A stretch of 6,795 nucleotides of DNA. Origin: Treponema sp. (GTDB lineage: Bacteria; Spirochaetota; Spirochaetia; Treponematales; Breznakiellaceae). Below, piece after piece: positions 1 through 6,552 of this stretch (positions are counted from its first letter, which is position 1; each line of letters begins with the position of its first letter). Both the position numbers and the translations under genes were made by a program. The stretch is from assembly GCA_031259515.1 (NCBI GenBank), contig JAIRLK010000079.1, positions 1 through 6,795 of the forward strand, given 5' to 3'. The notes below the pieces were generated by a model. The model ran no database searches, was not told the DNA's origin, and saw only the letters and a program-made list of their open reading frames with translations.

Positions 1-413
1 GGGCTGAGCAGGTCGAAGTCAAAGAGCCGCCCCGCGGGATGACGGGCTTCAATATCGCAGGTAATCCCTTTGATTTCCCGCAGGTCCAGGGGCGGGGCCT
101 GCCCCGGCTCCCCCAGCACAAAAAGGGCGGTATACCCGACGGCTTCCATGGAGGACTCCTCCAGCCTCACGGGGATCCCCTCCGCTTCCAGGGTGATGGT
201 GAGGGCCTCCATTGCTTCCCCAAAACAGCGGTCCCCCAGGGGAAACCGCTTGTACGGGCCGGGGATGTTGAGGCTCAAGGATATGAGGGGCGCCTTATGG
301 CGCGCAAGGACTTCCCTTTGCCGGAGGACGCGCCGGTCCCGGAGGGCAAGAACCATTTCAAGGGAAACGGCTTCGCATCCCGCAAAGGCGCGGGCATCAG
401 CGGCGCCCTTCAT
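1..413 (-). CDS. citX: CitX, apo-citrate lyase phosphoribosyl-dephospho-CoA transferase (N-terminal part, runs off the window)
   Basis: CitX transfers the 2'-(5''-triphosphoribosyl)-3'-dephospho-CoA precursor to a serine of the citrate lyase acyl carrier CitD, producing the holo-carrier in the cytoplasm. The first 137 codons are visible and stay open to the left edge; the usual length is about 180 residues, so roughly the last quarter is missing. The family signatures are an early arginine-rich helix (about residues 26-38), then PLISLSLNIPGP (42-53), which matches the PLVSFTVVAPGP segment as I recall it from E. coli CitX, and HPAGRLFDFDL (125-135), matching the HPLGRLWDIDV core motif. The ATG at 413 overlaps the citC stop as ATGA, and no clear Shine-Dalgarno precedes it, so it is probably translated by coupling to citC. 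Whether the frame ends as a stand-alone CitX or continues into a CitG domain, as in CitXG fusions, cannot be seen here. Identity is well supported by the motif and the operon context. Confidence 0.92.
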   Translation of the reverse strand, partial: MKGAADARAFAGCEAVSLEMVLALRDRRVLRQREVLARHKAPLISLSLNIPGPYKRFPLGDRCFGEAMEALTITLEAEGIPVRLEESSMEAVGYTALFVLGEPGQAPPLDLREIKGITCDIEARHPAGRLFDFDLLS

Positions 414-1396
414 AGCGGGGGGCGCCGACCGGAGAGATAGCGGTAGGTTGCCGGGGGCACCAGGTCCCGTACCGCCTCCAGATCTCCTGCCTTGAGCAGG
501 GCCCGCACCCGGCTTGCGCTGACGGGGCCGCCTCCGGCTTCCAGGCGGGGAATCTCGATCACCTTAATACCGTAGGAGGGCAGGAGCTTCCCCATTTGGA
601 GGTTGTAGGCGGCGGTCAGGGGGCTGTAGGGTTCGCTGCCGACAAAGCGGCGGGTGATCCCCAGGGGCCGGGCAAAATGTTCCGCGAAGATCTTCAGGTC
701 CAGGCTGCCGTTGGCCTCCCGGGCCGCGGCGGAATCCTTGAGAAAATAGCCGGGAAAGGTCGCCGCGGAAATAAGATAGGGCCCCGTGGGCTGCACCACC
801 ACCTGGGGGATATGGGCGGTCCCCCGGATCGCCAGATCCCGCCGCGCCTGGGCCGGAAATTCGCTTTTGTCTTCCGAGAGGATAAAGAGATGCAGCACGT
901 CGCAGTCCTGGGCGGCGGTTTCTATCAGGTACAGATGCCCCCTGGTAAAGGGGTTGCAGTTTGCCACGATAGCGCCGATACGGTTTCCCGGAGGCCGGGG
1001 CAGCTGCGCGGCAAAGGCGCGGACGCCGTCTTTCCGGTTTTCCATCAAGAGGACTTCCCCGGTCTCTGAGACAGGGTAGAACCCCAGGTCCTGAAAGCGC
1101 TCCCGGTTTCCCGGCTTGGTAAACAGAAACAGGCGCCGCCTCCCCTGCCGCAGGGCTTCCTTGATGAGTTCCGTTACCACCGTGGCGGTGAGCCCTTCGT
1201 TCTGACGGGCAGGGGATACGGCGATACATTTGAGCACATTCCCGTCCAGGGAACCGGAAGCGGCAATGGCGTCCCCTTCACAGAGGCAGACCGAAAAGGT
1301 TATGGCGTCATCGTAACGAATCCCGCAGCCGCCGAGAAAGTCCTTGAGTTTTTCCAGCGCCGCCCCGCGAAAGGGGGCGGCATATACCAGATCCAT
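410..1396 (-). CDS. citC: CitC, [citrate (pro-3S)-lyase] ligase (acetate:citrate lyase ligase)
   Basis: CitC acetylates the prosthetic-group thiol of CitD using acetate and ATP, switching the lyase on. The protein has 328 residues, slightly shorter than the roughly 350 of E. coli. The N-terminal part (about 25-118) is GNAT-like and contains GSLDGNVLKCIAVSP (48-62) and EGLTATVVTELI (67-78), then LFLFTKPGN (89-97). The C-terminal part (about 139-325) is a nucleotidyltransferase domain: NCNPFTRGH (146-154) is its HxGH-type ATP-binding motif, here with T instead of the first H as is usual in this family, and SASRVR (293-298) is the second nucleotide-binding motif. The ATG at 1396 follows the citF stop after 5 nt; upstream is only a G-rich stretch rather than a clean Shine-Dalgarno, suggesting coupling to citF. 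Its TGA is shared with the citX start. The catalytic motifs look intact. Placing citC after citF rather than ahead of citD is unlike the enterobacterial operon. Confidence 0.96.
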   Translation of the reverse strand: MDLVYAAPFRGAALEKLKDFLGGCGIRYDDAITFSVCLCEGDAIAASGSLDGNVLKCIAVSPARQNEGLTATVVTELIKEALRQGRRRLFLFTKPGNRERFQDLGFYPVSETGEVLLMENRKDGVRAFAAQLPRPPGNRIGAIVANCNPFTRGHLYLIETAAQDCDVLHLFILSEDKSEFPAQARRDLAIRGTAHIPQVVVQPTGPYLISAATFPGYFLKDSAAAREANGSLDLKIFAEHFARPLGITRRFVGSEPYSPLTAAYNLQMGKLLPSYGIKVIEIPRLEAGGGPVSASRVRALLKAGDLEAVRDLVPPATYRYLSGRRPPL

Positions 1397-1401
1397 CCCC
1401 G

Positions 1402-2943
1402 CTACTTGACCTGACGGATCAGATCGATGATGCTGCCGTCCCGGTAGGTGATGATCCCCACCACCTTATCGGTAAAACCCACCGGGTCCGGTTTTCCGAC
1501 CATGACTTCGGTCTGCCGCCGCAGGTCTTCGATATGACGCAGGGGAATCCTGGTGTTCTTTATCTTTTCAATCAAATCGGGGCGGCATGGATTAACCGCC
1601 ACGCCGTATTCGGTAACGATCACATCCACCGTCTTCCCCGGAGTTACCAGGGCGCCCACCCGCTCAACCAGGCAGGGAATCCGCCCCCGGGTGAGGGGGC
1701 AGACCACAATCGACACCGATGCGCCGTAGGCCGTGTCCTGATGGCCGCCGATGGCCCCCCGGATAACCCCGTCGGAGCCGGTCAGCACATTGACGTTAAA
1801 ATTGACATCCGCTTCCAGGGCGGAAAGCACCACCACGTCGAGCTGGTTCACCGCCGCGCCGTCCCCCTGGGGGCTGGCGTAATAGGATGCGGATATCTGG
1901 TGGTGGAAGCGGTTGTTCTTGAGGGAATCCGCCGCTTTGAGGTCAAAGCCCTGTACGTCCAGCAGTTTTTTGATGAGCCCTTCCTCGTGAAGTTCCACAA
2001 TGGAACCGGTAATACCCCCCAGGGCGAAACTCGCGGTGATGCCCTGGGCGAGCATCTTGTCCCGCAAGAACCGGGTAACCGCCAGGGATGCGCCGCCGGT
2101 GCCGGTCTGAAAGGAAAAGCCGTTTGCCAGGCGGCCGCTGGCTTCGATTACTTCGGCGGAGAGTTCCGCCATGATCAGTTCTTTGGGATTACTGGTAAAA
2201 CGGGTCGCCCCGGACATGATACCCGCGGGGTCCCCGATTTCATCCACCTCCACAATATAGTCCACGTCGCTCTCAGGGATACCGAAGGGGACATTGGGGA
2301 AGGGCACGATATTATTGGTGATGATGACGGTTTTTTTTGCGTACTGCGCGTCCCCTTTGGCATAGCCCATGGAACCGCATTTTACCCCGCTGTCCTTATC
2401 CCGGGAATAGCCGTTGGCATTGCCGAAGGGATCGCATGAGGGGGCGCCGAGAAAGGCGATGTCAATAGGCAGTTCGCCGGTCTCAATCGCATAGGCCCGC
2501 CCGCCGTGGGAACGGAACACCACGGGAATATCCATTAAGCCGCCGGATATGGCGTCCGCCAGCCTGCCCCGGAGGCCGCTGGTCTCAATCCGGCGGATAA
2601 CGCCGTTCTTGATGTGTTCGATCAGGGGTTCATGGCAGTCGGTCAGCGACGAAGCGGCTAACACGAGGTTCTTAAAGCCCATCTTCGCCAGGGTATCGAT
2701 CACCATGTTTACGATATAATCGCCCCCCCGGAAATGATGGTGAAAGGAAACCGTCATGCCGTCTTTGAGCCCCGCCAGGCGGACCGCATCTTCCAGGGAA
2801 GGCACAATTTTGTTATGGGACTTTTCCCGCTGGGACAGGGTGCTCACGTCTTTTTGCAGCGCATCAACGTCAAAGATCCTTCCCAGCCCTTTTAGTTCTT
2901 TAAGGCCCGGAATGGCGCCGGTATTAAAGGCCTCTACACTCAT
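1402..2943 (-). CDS. citF: CitF, citrate lyase alpha subunit (citrate:acetyl-ACP transferase)
   Basis: CitF exchanges the acetyl group on the CitD arm for citrate, giving citryl-CitD and acetate, the first half-reaction of citrate lyase. At 513 residues it has the usual full length (about 510 in E. coli). It belongs to the CoA-transferase superfamily. Family landmarks are FHHHFRGGD (68-76), GAPSCDPFGNANG (166-178), TNNIVPFPN (209-217), SFQTGTGGASLAVTRFL (277-293), ALGGITGSIVELHE (307-320) and FNVNVLTGSDGVIRGAIGGHQD (382-403). The TEYGVAVNPCRPDL segment (444-457) and the closing IITYRDGSIIDLIRQV complete a normal C-terminus. The ATG at 2943 overlaps the citE stop as ATGA and is preceded by a strong AGGAG 8 nt upstream, so it can initiate independently as well as by coupling. 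An eight-A run on the coding strand (2331-2338) encodes a Lys-Lys pair. Citramalate lyase alpha subunits are close relatives, so substrate is assigned by family majority, not proved. Confidence 0.96.
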   Translation of the reverse strand: MSVEAFNTGAIPGLKELKGLGRIFDVDALQKDVSTLSQREKSHNKIVPSLEDAVRLAGLKDGMTVSFHHHFRGGDYIVNMVIDTLAKMGFKNLVLAASSLTDCHEPLIEHIKNGVIRRIETSGLRGRLADAISGGLMDIPVVFRSHGGRAYAIETGELPIDIAFLGAPSCDPFGNANGYSRDKDSGVKCGSMGYAKGDAQYAKKTVIITNNIVPFPNVPFGIPESDVDYIVEVDEIGDPAGIMSGATRFTSNPKELIMAELSAEVIEASGRLANGFSFQTGTGGASLAVTRFLRDKMLAQGITASFALGGITGSIVELHEEGLIKKLLDVQGFDLKAADSLKNNRFHHQISASYYASPQGDGAAVNQLDVVVLSALEADVNFNVNVLTGSDGVIRGAIGGHQDTAYGASVSIVVCPLTRGRIPCLVERVGALVTPGKTVDVIVTEYGVAVNPCRPDLIEKIKNTRIPLRHIEDLRRQTEVMVGKPDPVGFTDKVVGIITYRDGSIIDLIRQVK

Positions 2944-3839
2944 ATTGATTTCTCCTGTTCTCCTACCTCAATACCGGCGGCGCGGGCCAAATCCAGGAAA
3001 CGCCGCGCCCGTTCAACCACCGGCTTATCGATCATTTTGCCGTTCAAGGAAATAACACCGGACCGGTTCTTCTCCGCTTCCTTGATTGCCTCAAGAACCG
3101 CCAGGGCTTTCTTAATATCCTTTTCTCCGGGGGTGAACACCTCGTGTATGATTTTGATTTGCCGGGGGTTGATGATGCTCTTGCCGTCAAAACCGAGCTG
3201 CCTGATGAGGACGGCCTCCCTTCGCAGGCCCTCTTCGTCATTCACGTCTGAAAATACCGTGTCAATCGCGTCAATCCCCGCGGCGCGGGCGGCGAGGAGT
3301 ACCATGCTCCGTCCAAACAACAGTTCAATCCCTTCGGGGGAACGGGTTGTTTTGAGATCGGTAACGTAATCTTCCGCGCCGATGGCGATGCCGATAAGCC
3401 GCTTGCTTGCAAAGGCGATCTCTTTGGCGTTCAGCACCCCCGCGGCGCTCTCAACCGCCGCCATCATCCGCGTGGAACCTATCTCCGCGCCGATCTCTTT
3501 TTCAATCGCTTCAATCTGAGCCTCGCAGTCAATCAGGTCCTGGGCGCATTCGGTTTTCGGCAGCCGGATTACCGCCTTCCGGGTCCGCACAATCGCCTCC
3601 AGGTCATCCTTGCCGAGCCGGGTATGGGGGTCATTAATCCGGACCACCAATTCCTTTTGGGGGAACGAACAGGTTTGAAGCGCCTGAAATACCAGAAACC
3701 GTGCGGCGTCTTTTTCGTTGACCGAAACCGAATCTTCGAGATCAAACATAATGCAGTCCGCTTGGTAGATCCCCGCGTCCTGAATCATGCCGGGATTATT
3801 GCCCGGTACATATAACATCGTTCTGCGTAATTGTTTCAT
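2940..3839 (-). CDS. citE: CitE, citrate lyase beta subunit (citryl-ACP lyase)
   Basis: CitE cleaves citryl-CitD into oxaloacetate and acetyl-CitD, the second half-reaction of citrate lyase. It is a TIM-barrel enzyme of the HpcH/HpaI-CitE superfamily. Starting at the ATG at 3839 the protein has 299 residues, matching the roughly 300 of the family. Key segments are RRTMLYVPGNNP (5-16), MFDLEDSV (31-38) with acidic residues near the metal site, VVRIND (65-70) with the substrate-binding arginine, PKTE (94-97), AAVES (127-131) with the metal-ligand glutamate, IGAEDY (153-158), and GFDGKSIINPRQI (216-228); SLNGKMIDKPVVERAR (264-279) closes the barrel as in E. coli. The frame is open back to an ATG at 3908, but that start would bury 68 nt in citD and add a basic, non-homologous tail. 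The start at 3839 follows the citD TGA by one base and has GGAA 8 nt upstream. The TGA overlaps the citF start. Confidence 0.96.
   Translation of the reverse strand: MKQLRRTMLYVPGNNPGMIQDAGIYQADCIMFDLEDSVSVNEKDAARFLVFQALQTCSFPQKELVVRINDPHTRLGKDDLEAIVRTRKAVIRLPKTECAQDLIDCEAQIEAIEKEIGAEIGSTRMMAAVESAAGVLNAKEIAFASKRLIGIAIGAEDYVTDLKTTRSPEGIELLFGRSMVLLAARAAGIDAIDTVFSDVNDEEGLRREAVLIRQLGFDGKSIINPRQIKIIHEVFTPGEKDIKKALAVLEAIKEAEKNRSGVISLNGKMIDKPVVERARRFLDLARAAGIEVGEQEKSI
2952..2956 (-). promoter_or_regulatory. Strong ribosome binding site of citF
   Basis: AGGAG on the minus strand lies 8 nt before the citF ATG at 2943, within the 3' end of citE. It is the best Shine-Dalgarno in the operon, so CitF can be initiated directly in addition to coupling through the ATGA overlap. 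Confidence 0.75.
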
Positions 3840-3840
3840 T

Positions 3841-4152
3841 TCAGCTATTCCATACATACACAGCGGGACGCGCCGCCCGGTATACCGCCGTCTTAAGCCG
3901 CGCTTCAATCGTACAATCCAGCGCGCCCCTATCGACCGCCGTAATCTTTGCCGCCGTTACCTGCAGCTCCGACAGGGTTTGGCGGATTACCCGGAGGATC
4001 TCCTTGCCGAACTGCTTTTCCACGATGCTCTTCAGTTCGATTTGAATCCCCTCGATTTGAATCCCCGCCGGTTGAATCCCCGCCGGCTCCACCGTAATCA
4101 TAATATCGCTGGATTCCAAAGTACCGGCGATACTCGTCTGTATTATCTCCAT
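3841..4152 (-). CDS. citD: CitD, citrate lyase acyl carrier protein (gamma subunit)
   Basis: CitD is the small acyl carrier of the citrate lyase complex; its phosphoribosyl-dephospho-CoA arm shuttles acetyl and citryl groups between CitF and CitE. The 103 residues include AGTLESSD (9-16), in which Ser14 aligns with the known attachment serine of the enterobacterial protein (Ser15 is adjacent), VEKQFG (44-49), and GALDCTIEARL (76-86), all typical of the family. Between the attachment motif and VEKQFG lies a stretch of three 5-residue units, AGIQP, AGIQI and EGIQI (24-38), encoded by a 15-bp tandem repeat. It makes this region about 7 residues longer than in E. coli, by hand alignment from memory. 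The ATG at 4152 has GAGG 7 nt upstream. The stop lies one base before the citE ATG. The gene is separated from the hydratase by 62 nt containing a strong hairpin. Confidence 0.94.
   Translation of the reverse strand: MEIIQTSIAGTLESSDIMITVEPAGIQPAGIQIEGIQIELKSIVEKQFGKEILRVIRQTLSELQVTAAKITAVDRGALDCTIEARLKTAVYRAARPAVYVWNS
3848..3851 (-). promoter_or_regulatory. Ribosome binding site of citE
   Basis: GGAA on the minus strand sits 8 nt before the ATG at 3839, inside the last codons of citD. It is a moderate Shine-Dalgarno, and with the one-base gap to the citD stop it supports the shorter citE start over the in-frame ATG at 3908. Confidence 0.55.
4039..4083 (-). repeat. Three-copy 15-bp in-frame tandem repeat within citD
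   Basis: On the minus strand three consecutive 15-bp units read GCGGGGATTCAACCG, GCGGGGATTCAAATC and GAGGGGATTCAAATC. They encode AGIQP, AGIQI and EGIQI (CitD residues 24-38). The core GGGGATTCAA is identical in all three, pointing to local duplication. Because the unit is five codons, a gain or loss of a copy keeps the frame. Confidence 0.85.
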
Positions 4153-4159
4153 AGGTTAA

Positions 4160-4163
4160 CCTC
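4160..4163 (-). promoter_or_regulatory. Ribosome binding site of citD
   Basis: GAGG on the minus strand lies 7 nt before the citD ATG. The site overlaps a 10-bp self-complementary sequence, AGGTTAACCT (4153-4162), which has no room for a loop and is probably incidental. Confidence 0.6.
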
Positions 4164-4178
4164 GCTATGGCTTTGATA

Positions 4179-4201
4179 CCCCCCCGCATAAAACGGGGGG
4201 G
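4179..4201 (-). other. Perfect G/C hairpin between the hydratase gene and citD
   Basis: An 8-bp perfect inverted repeat, seven C then G pairing with C then seven G, encloses a 7-nt A/T-rich loop (4187-4193). It lies 13 nt after the hydratase stop and about 26 nt before the citD start. On the transcribed strand no U-run follows, so it does not look like a complete intrinsic terminator. It could be a partial terminator, an mRNA processing or stabilising stem that separates hydratase from lyase expression, or a block against exonuclease. It is the only substantial intergenic gap in the operon. Confidence 0.6.
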
Positions 4202-4214
4202 CCTGCCGTACCCT

Positions 4215-6482
4215 TTATGAGGCGGGCGCGGCATAATAGTTAATCAGGCAGCCATCCGCCAGGATCCGGCGCTCCGCATCGCTCAGGGGGCCGAGGGAGA
4301 GGGCTATTTCCGTAATCCCCTTTCCGCCGATCACATAGCCTGACAGCGGATCTGTCTTTGCGCCGACTGCCTGCCTGATACCCGGCAGGAACACATAGTC
4401 CCCCAATGAAAAGACCTTCTCATCGGAGACAAGCAGGGGCAGCATCCCCCAGTTGATAAGATTGGAGCGGTAGCGCTTGGTGGCATACTCCCGGGCGAGG
4501 TTCGCCCCGGCGCCCAGCACCCGCTGGCAGGACGCCGCCTGTTCCCGGGCGGAGCCGTCCCCCGGTTTGGCGGCATAAATCGTACTGGCGATGCCGATTT
4601 GGGAAGCCTCAAGCCCCCCGTAGCCGGGGAGGGTACGGATTTTCCCCAGCGCCTGGAGGGTTTCCTCGTCCGGGGTACCGGCCTGCCGCAGGGCTTCGGA
4701 ACGCTGCACCGCCTTGGCCCGCCCGACATAGGAGGGATCCTTCCTGCTCAGGGTAAACTCCGCAAGCCTTAAAGGGTTTGACCGGTATGACGAAGTTTCC
4801 CCCGAAGGGATCAGCTCGTCGGTGGTGGTTACCGGGTCGGTAATATACGAAATGATCTTTATCAAAAGATTATCCGCCAGGGGCGGCATGGGGGGCCAGT
4901 CTTTGATATTGGGGCCGAAGATCAGGGGGACCTCGGCCTCGGGCCGTCCGGTCCCGTCGTATACCCGTTTGTCGTAGATCGTCTTGTCGAAGAAATAGAG
5001 CGGCCTCCCGTAGGAGGCGTCAATCTCCGCCGCCGAGGTGAGCCGTCCCTTGTTAAGGGCGGTGGCGGCGATTGAACGGGCGTCCATCAGGGCAACCGCC
5101 GCAATCTGGCCTTCCCCGGGTTTGGACCCCTCCCGGTTCGGGAAATTACGGGTCGTATGCCGGATCGACAGCTCTCCGTTGGCGGGGGTGTCCCCCGCGC
5201 CGAAACAGGGGCCGCAAAAGGCCGGATGGACCGTGGCCCCCGCCGCCATGAGTTTTGCCACGGCGCCGTTTTTTACCAGTTCCATATAGGAGGGCTGGCT
5301 GTCCGGATACACGCTCAGGGAGAAGGCGCCGTTGCCGATGGATTTTCCCTCCAGGATGTCCACGGCGGCCATGATGTTATCGAAGATTCCGCCGGAACAC
5401 CCGGCAATGATTCCCTGATCCACCCAGACGCCGCCGTCCCGGTATTTTTCCCGAAGTTTCAGGGTAAGCCCCGGGACGCCGAGGCTCTTTTGGCCGTCGG
5501 CTTCAACCTTCGCCAGAATATCCGCGGCATTGGCCTGGAAGTCCCGGATGGTATACACATTACTCGGATGAAAGGGCAAGGCGATAGCGGGTTCAACGGT
5601 GGAAAGGTCCACATACACGAGGCCGTCGTAATAGGCCGTCTGCGCGGGACTCAGTTCCCGGTACGCCTCCGGGCGGCCCCGCAATTCAAAATAGCGGCGC
5701 ACCTGCTCGTCGGTTTTCCAGACGGAGCTCCAGCAGGCGGTCTCGGTGGTCATCACGTCAATGCCGTTCCGAAAATCCACCGGCAGCGCGGCGATCCCGT
5801 CCCCCACGAATTCCATCACCTTGTTTTTGGTATAGCCGTTCTCAAAGACCGCCGCGATAATCCCCAGGGCCACGTCGTGGGGGCCGACCCCCGGAGGAGG
5901 CGTTCCGGTGAGATAGACCGCGACCACCCCGGGATAGGGGATGTCATAGGTCTTGCCCACCAGCTGTTTGGCGAGTTCCCCGCCCCCTTCACCCACCGCC
6001 AGGGTACCCAGCGCGCCGTAGCGGGTATGGCTGTCGGAGCCGAGGATCATCGCCCCGGAGGCCGCCATCATTTCCCGGTTATAGCTGTGAATCACCGCCA
6101 GATTGGGGGGCACATAAATACCGCCGTATTTCCGGGCCGCCGACAGGGCAAACTTATGATCGTCCTCGTTGATGGTCCCCCCGACGGCGCAGAGGCTGTT
6201 GTGGCAGTTGGTCAGCACATAGGGAACCGGGAAGCGGTCCATGCCGCTTGCCCGGGCGGTCTGGATAATACCCACGTAGGTAATATCATGGGAGGTAAGG
6301 GAATCAAATCGAAGGTTGAGCTGTTTAAGGCCCTCCCCCTGCTGATGGGCGGCCAGGATGGCGTGGCTTATGGTCCCCTTACGCCCTTCTTCCGGGGAAA
6401 CCCCTCCCGCCGCCGCTTCGGTATCCCGTACAATCCGGGTTCCGTCCAAAAGATACACGCCGCTCTCATATAGGGTAATCAT
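4215..6482 (-). CDS. Aconitase-family hydratase (YbhJ-like), operon-leading gene
   Basis: This is a predicted cytoplasmic [4Fe-4S] hydro-lyase of the aconitase superfamily, 755 residues from the ATG at 6482, a length like E. coli YbhJ. Aconitase landmarks appear in order: GSDSHT (148-153), TETACWSSVW (246-255), GCSGG with Cys362, CGPC with Cys423 and Cys426 (the three expected cluster ligands), TRNFPNR (444-450), a TTDELIPSG segment (553-561) at the start of the swivelling C-terminal domain, and RSNLINWGMLPL (672-683), which aligns with the aconitase RSNLVGMGVLPL substrate-binding motif. The frame is open to an ATG at 6644, but the ATG at 6482 has AGAGG 8 nt upstream and begins the family-like sequence; the extra 54 residues look non-coding. 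The true substrate is not shown by sequence. Leading a citrate lyase operon, it may convert isocitrate or aconitate to citrate, but a mesaconate or citramalate role is also possible. It does not look like a canonical AcnA or AcnB housekeeping enzyme. Confidence 0.88.
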   Translation of the reverse strand: MITLYESGVYLLDGTRIVRDTEAAAGGVSPEEGRKGTISHAILAAHQQGEGLKQLNLRFDSLTSHDITYVGIIQTARASGMDRFPVPYVLTNCHNSLCAVGGTINEDDHKFALSAARKYGGIYVPPNLAVIHSYNREMMAASGAMILGSDSHTRYGALGTLAVGEGGGELAKQLVGKTYDIPYPGVVAVYLTGTPPPGVGPHDVALGIIAAVFENGYTKNKVMEFVGDGIAALPVDFRNGIDVMTTETACWSSVWKTDEQVRRYFELRGRPEAYRELSPAQTAYYDGLVYVDLSTVEPAIALPFHPSNVYTIRDFQANAADILAKVEADGQKSLGVPGLTLKLREKYRDGGVWVDQGIIAGCSGGIFDNIMAAVDILEGKSIGNGAFSLSVYPDSQPSYMELVKNGAVAKLMAAGATVHPAFCGPCFGAGDTPANGELSIRHTTRNFPNREGSKPGEGQIAAVALMDARSIAATALNKGRLTSAAEIDASYGRPLYFFDKTIYDKRVYDGTGRPEAEVPLIFGPNIKDWPPMPPLADNLLIKIISYITDPVTTTDELIPSGETSSYRSNPLRLAEFTLSRKDPSYVGRAKAVQRSEALRQAGTPDEETLQALGKIRTLPGYGGLEASQIGIASTIYAAKPGDGSAREQAASCQRVLGAGANLAREYATKRYRSNLINWGMLPLLVSDEKVFSLGDYVFLPGIRQAVGAKTDPLSGYVIGGKGITEIALSLGPLSDAERRILADGCLINYYAAPAS

Positions 6483-6490
6483 CGCTCTTT

Positions 6491-6495
6491 CCTCT
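6491..6495 (-). promoter_or_regulatory. Ribosome binding site of the hydratase gene
   Basis: Read on the minus strand this is AGAGG followed by 8 nt and then the ATG at 6482. It is the best Shine-Dalgarno match upstream of the gene and fixes the start there instead of at the in-frame ATG at 6644. Confidence 0.75.
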
Positions 6496-6517
6496 CGTTC
6501 CGCCGCATTGTGGCGGG

Positions 6518-6552
6518 ATATATAAACTGTATAGAGGGCGGGGTCTGACCCC
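6518..6552 (-). promoter_or_regulatory. Possible operon promoter with an adjacent palindromic operator candidate
   Basis: On the minus strand TATATA (6519-6524) is a reasonable -10 box that would put transcription start about 30 nt before the hydratase ATG. The -35 position (CAGACC or TCAGAC) is a poor match to consensus. It overlaps a 13-bp perfect palindrome with a one-base centre, GGGGTC-A-GACCCC (6540-6552), which could be a regulator site. With outer GGGC and GCCC arms the symmetry extends across 6536-6559. A weak -35 covered by a palindrome would fit an activator- or repressor-controlled promoter, but this is inference from position only. Confidence 0.3.

Noticed and set aside
39..495. 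Two overlapping plus-strand open frames near the left edge
   Set aside because: They lie opposite the citX and citC coding sequence; the minus-strand frame gives a recognisable CitX with the HPAGRLFDFDL motif, so the plus-strand frames are shadows.
1534..2439. Plus-strand open frame of 301 codons opposite citF
   Set aside because: It is antisense to a full-length, well conserved CitF and shows no domain; the composition is typical of a shadow frame.
3840..3908. Upstream extension of citE to the ATG at 3908
   Set aside because: It would overlap citD by 68 nt and add a basic tail with no family similarity; the ATG at 3839 has a Shine-Dalgarno and gives the standard length.
4153..4162. Self-complementary AGGTTAACCT overlapping the citD ribosome binding site
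   Set aside because: It has no loop and is only 10 bp, so it cannot fold as a useful hairpin in RNA; symmetry of this size arises often by chance.
5157..6473. Long plus-strand open frame of 438 codons opposite the hydratase
   Set aside because: It is antisense to a gene with clear aconitase motifs; its translation is rich in Gly, His and Arg with no recognisable domain, as expected of a frame shadow in GC-rich DNA.
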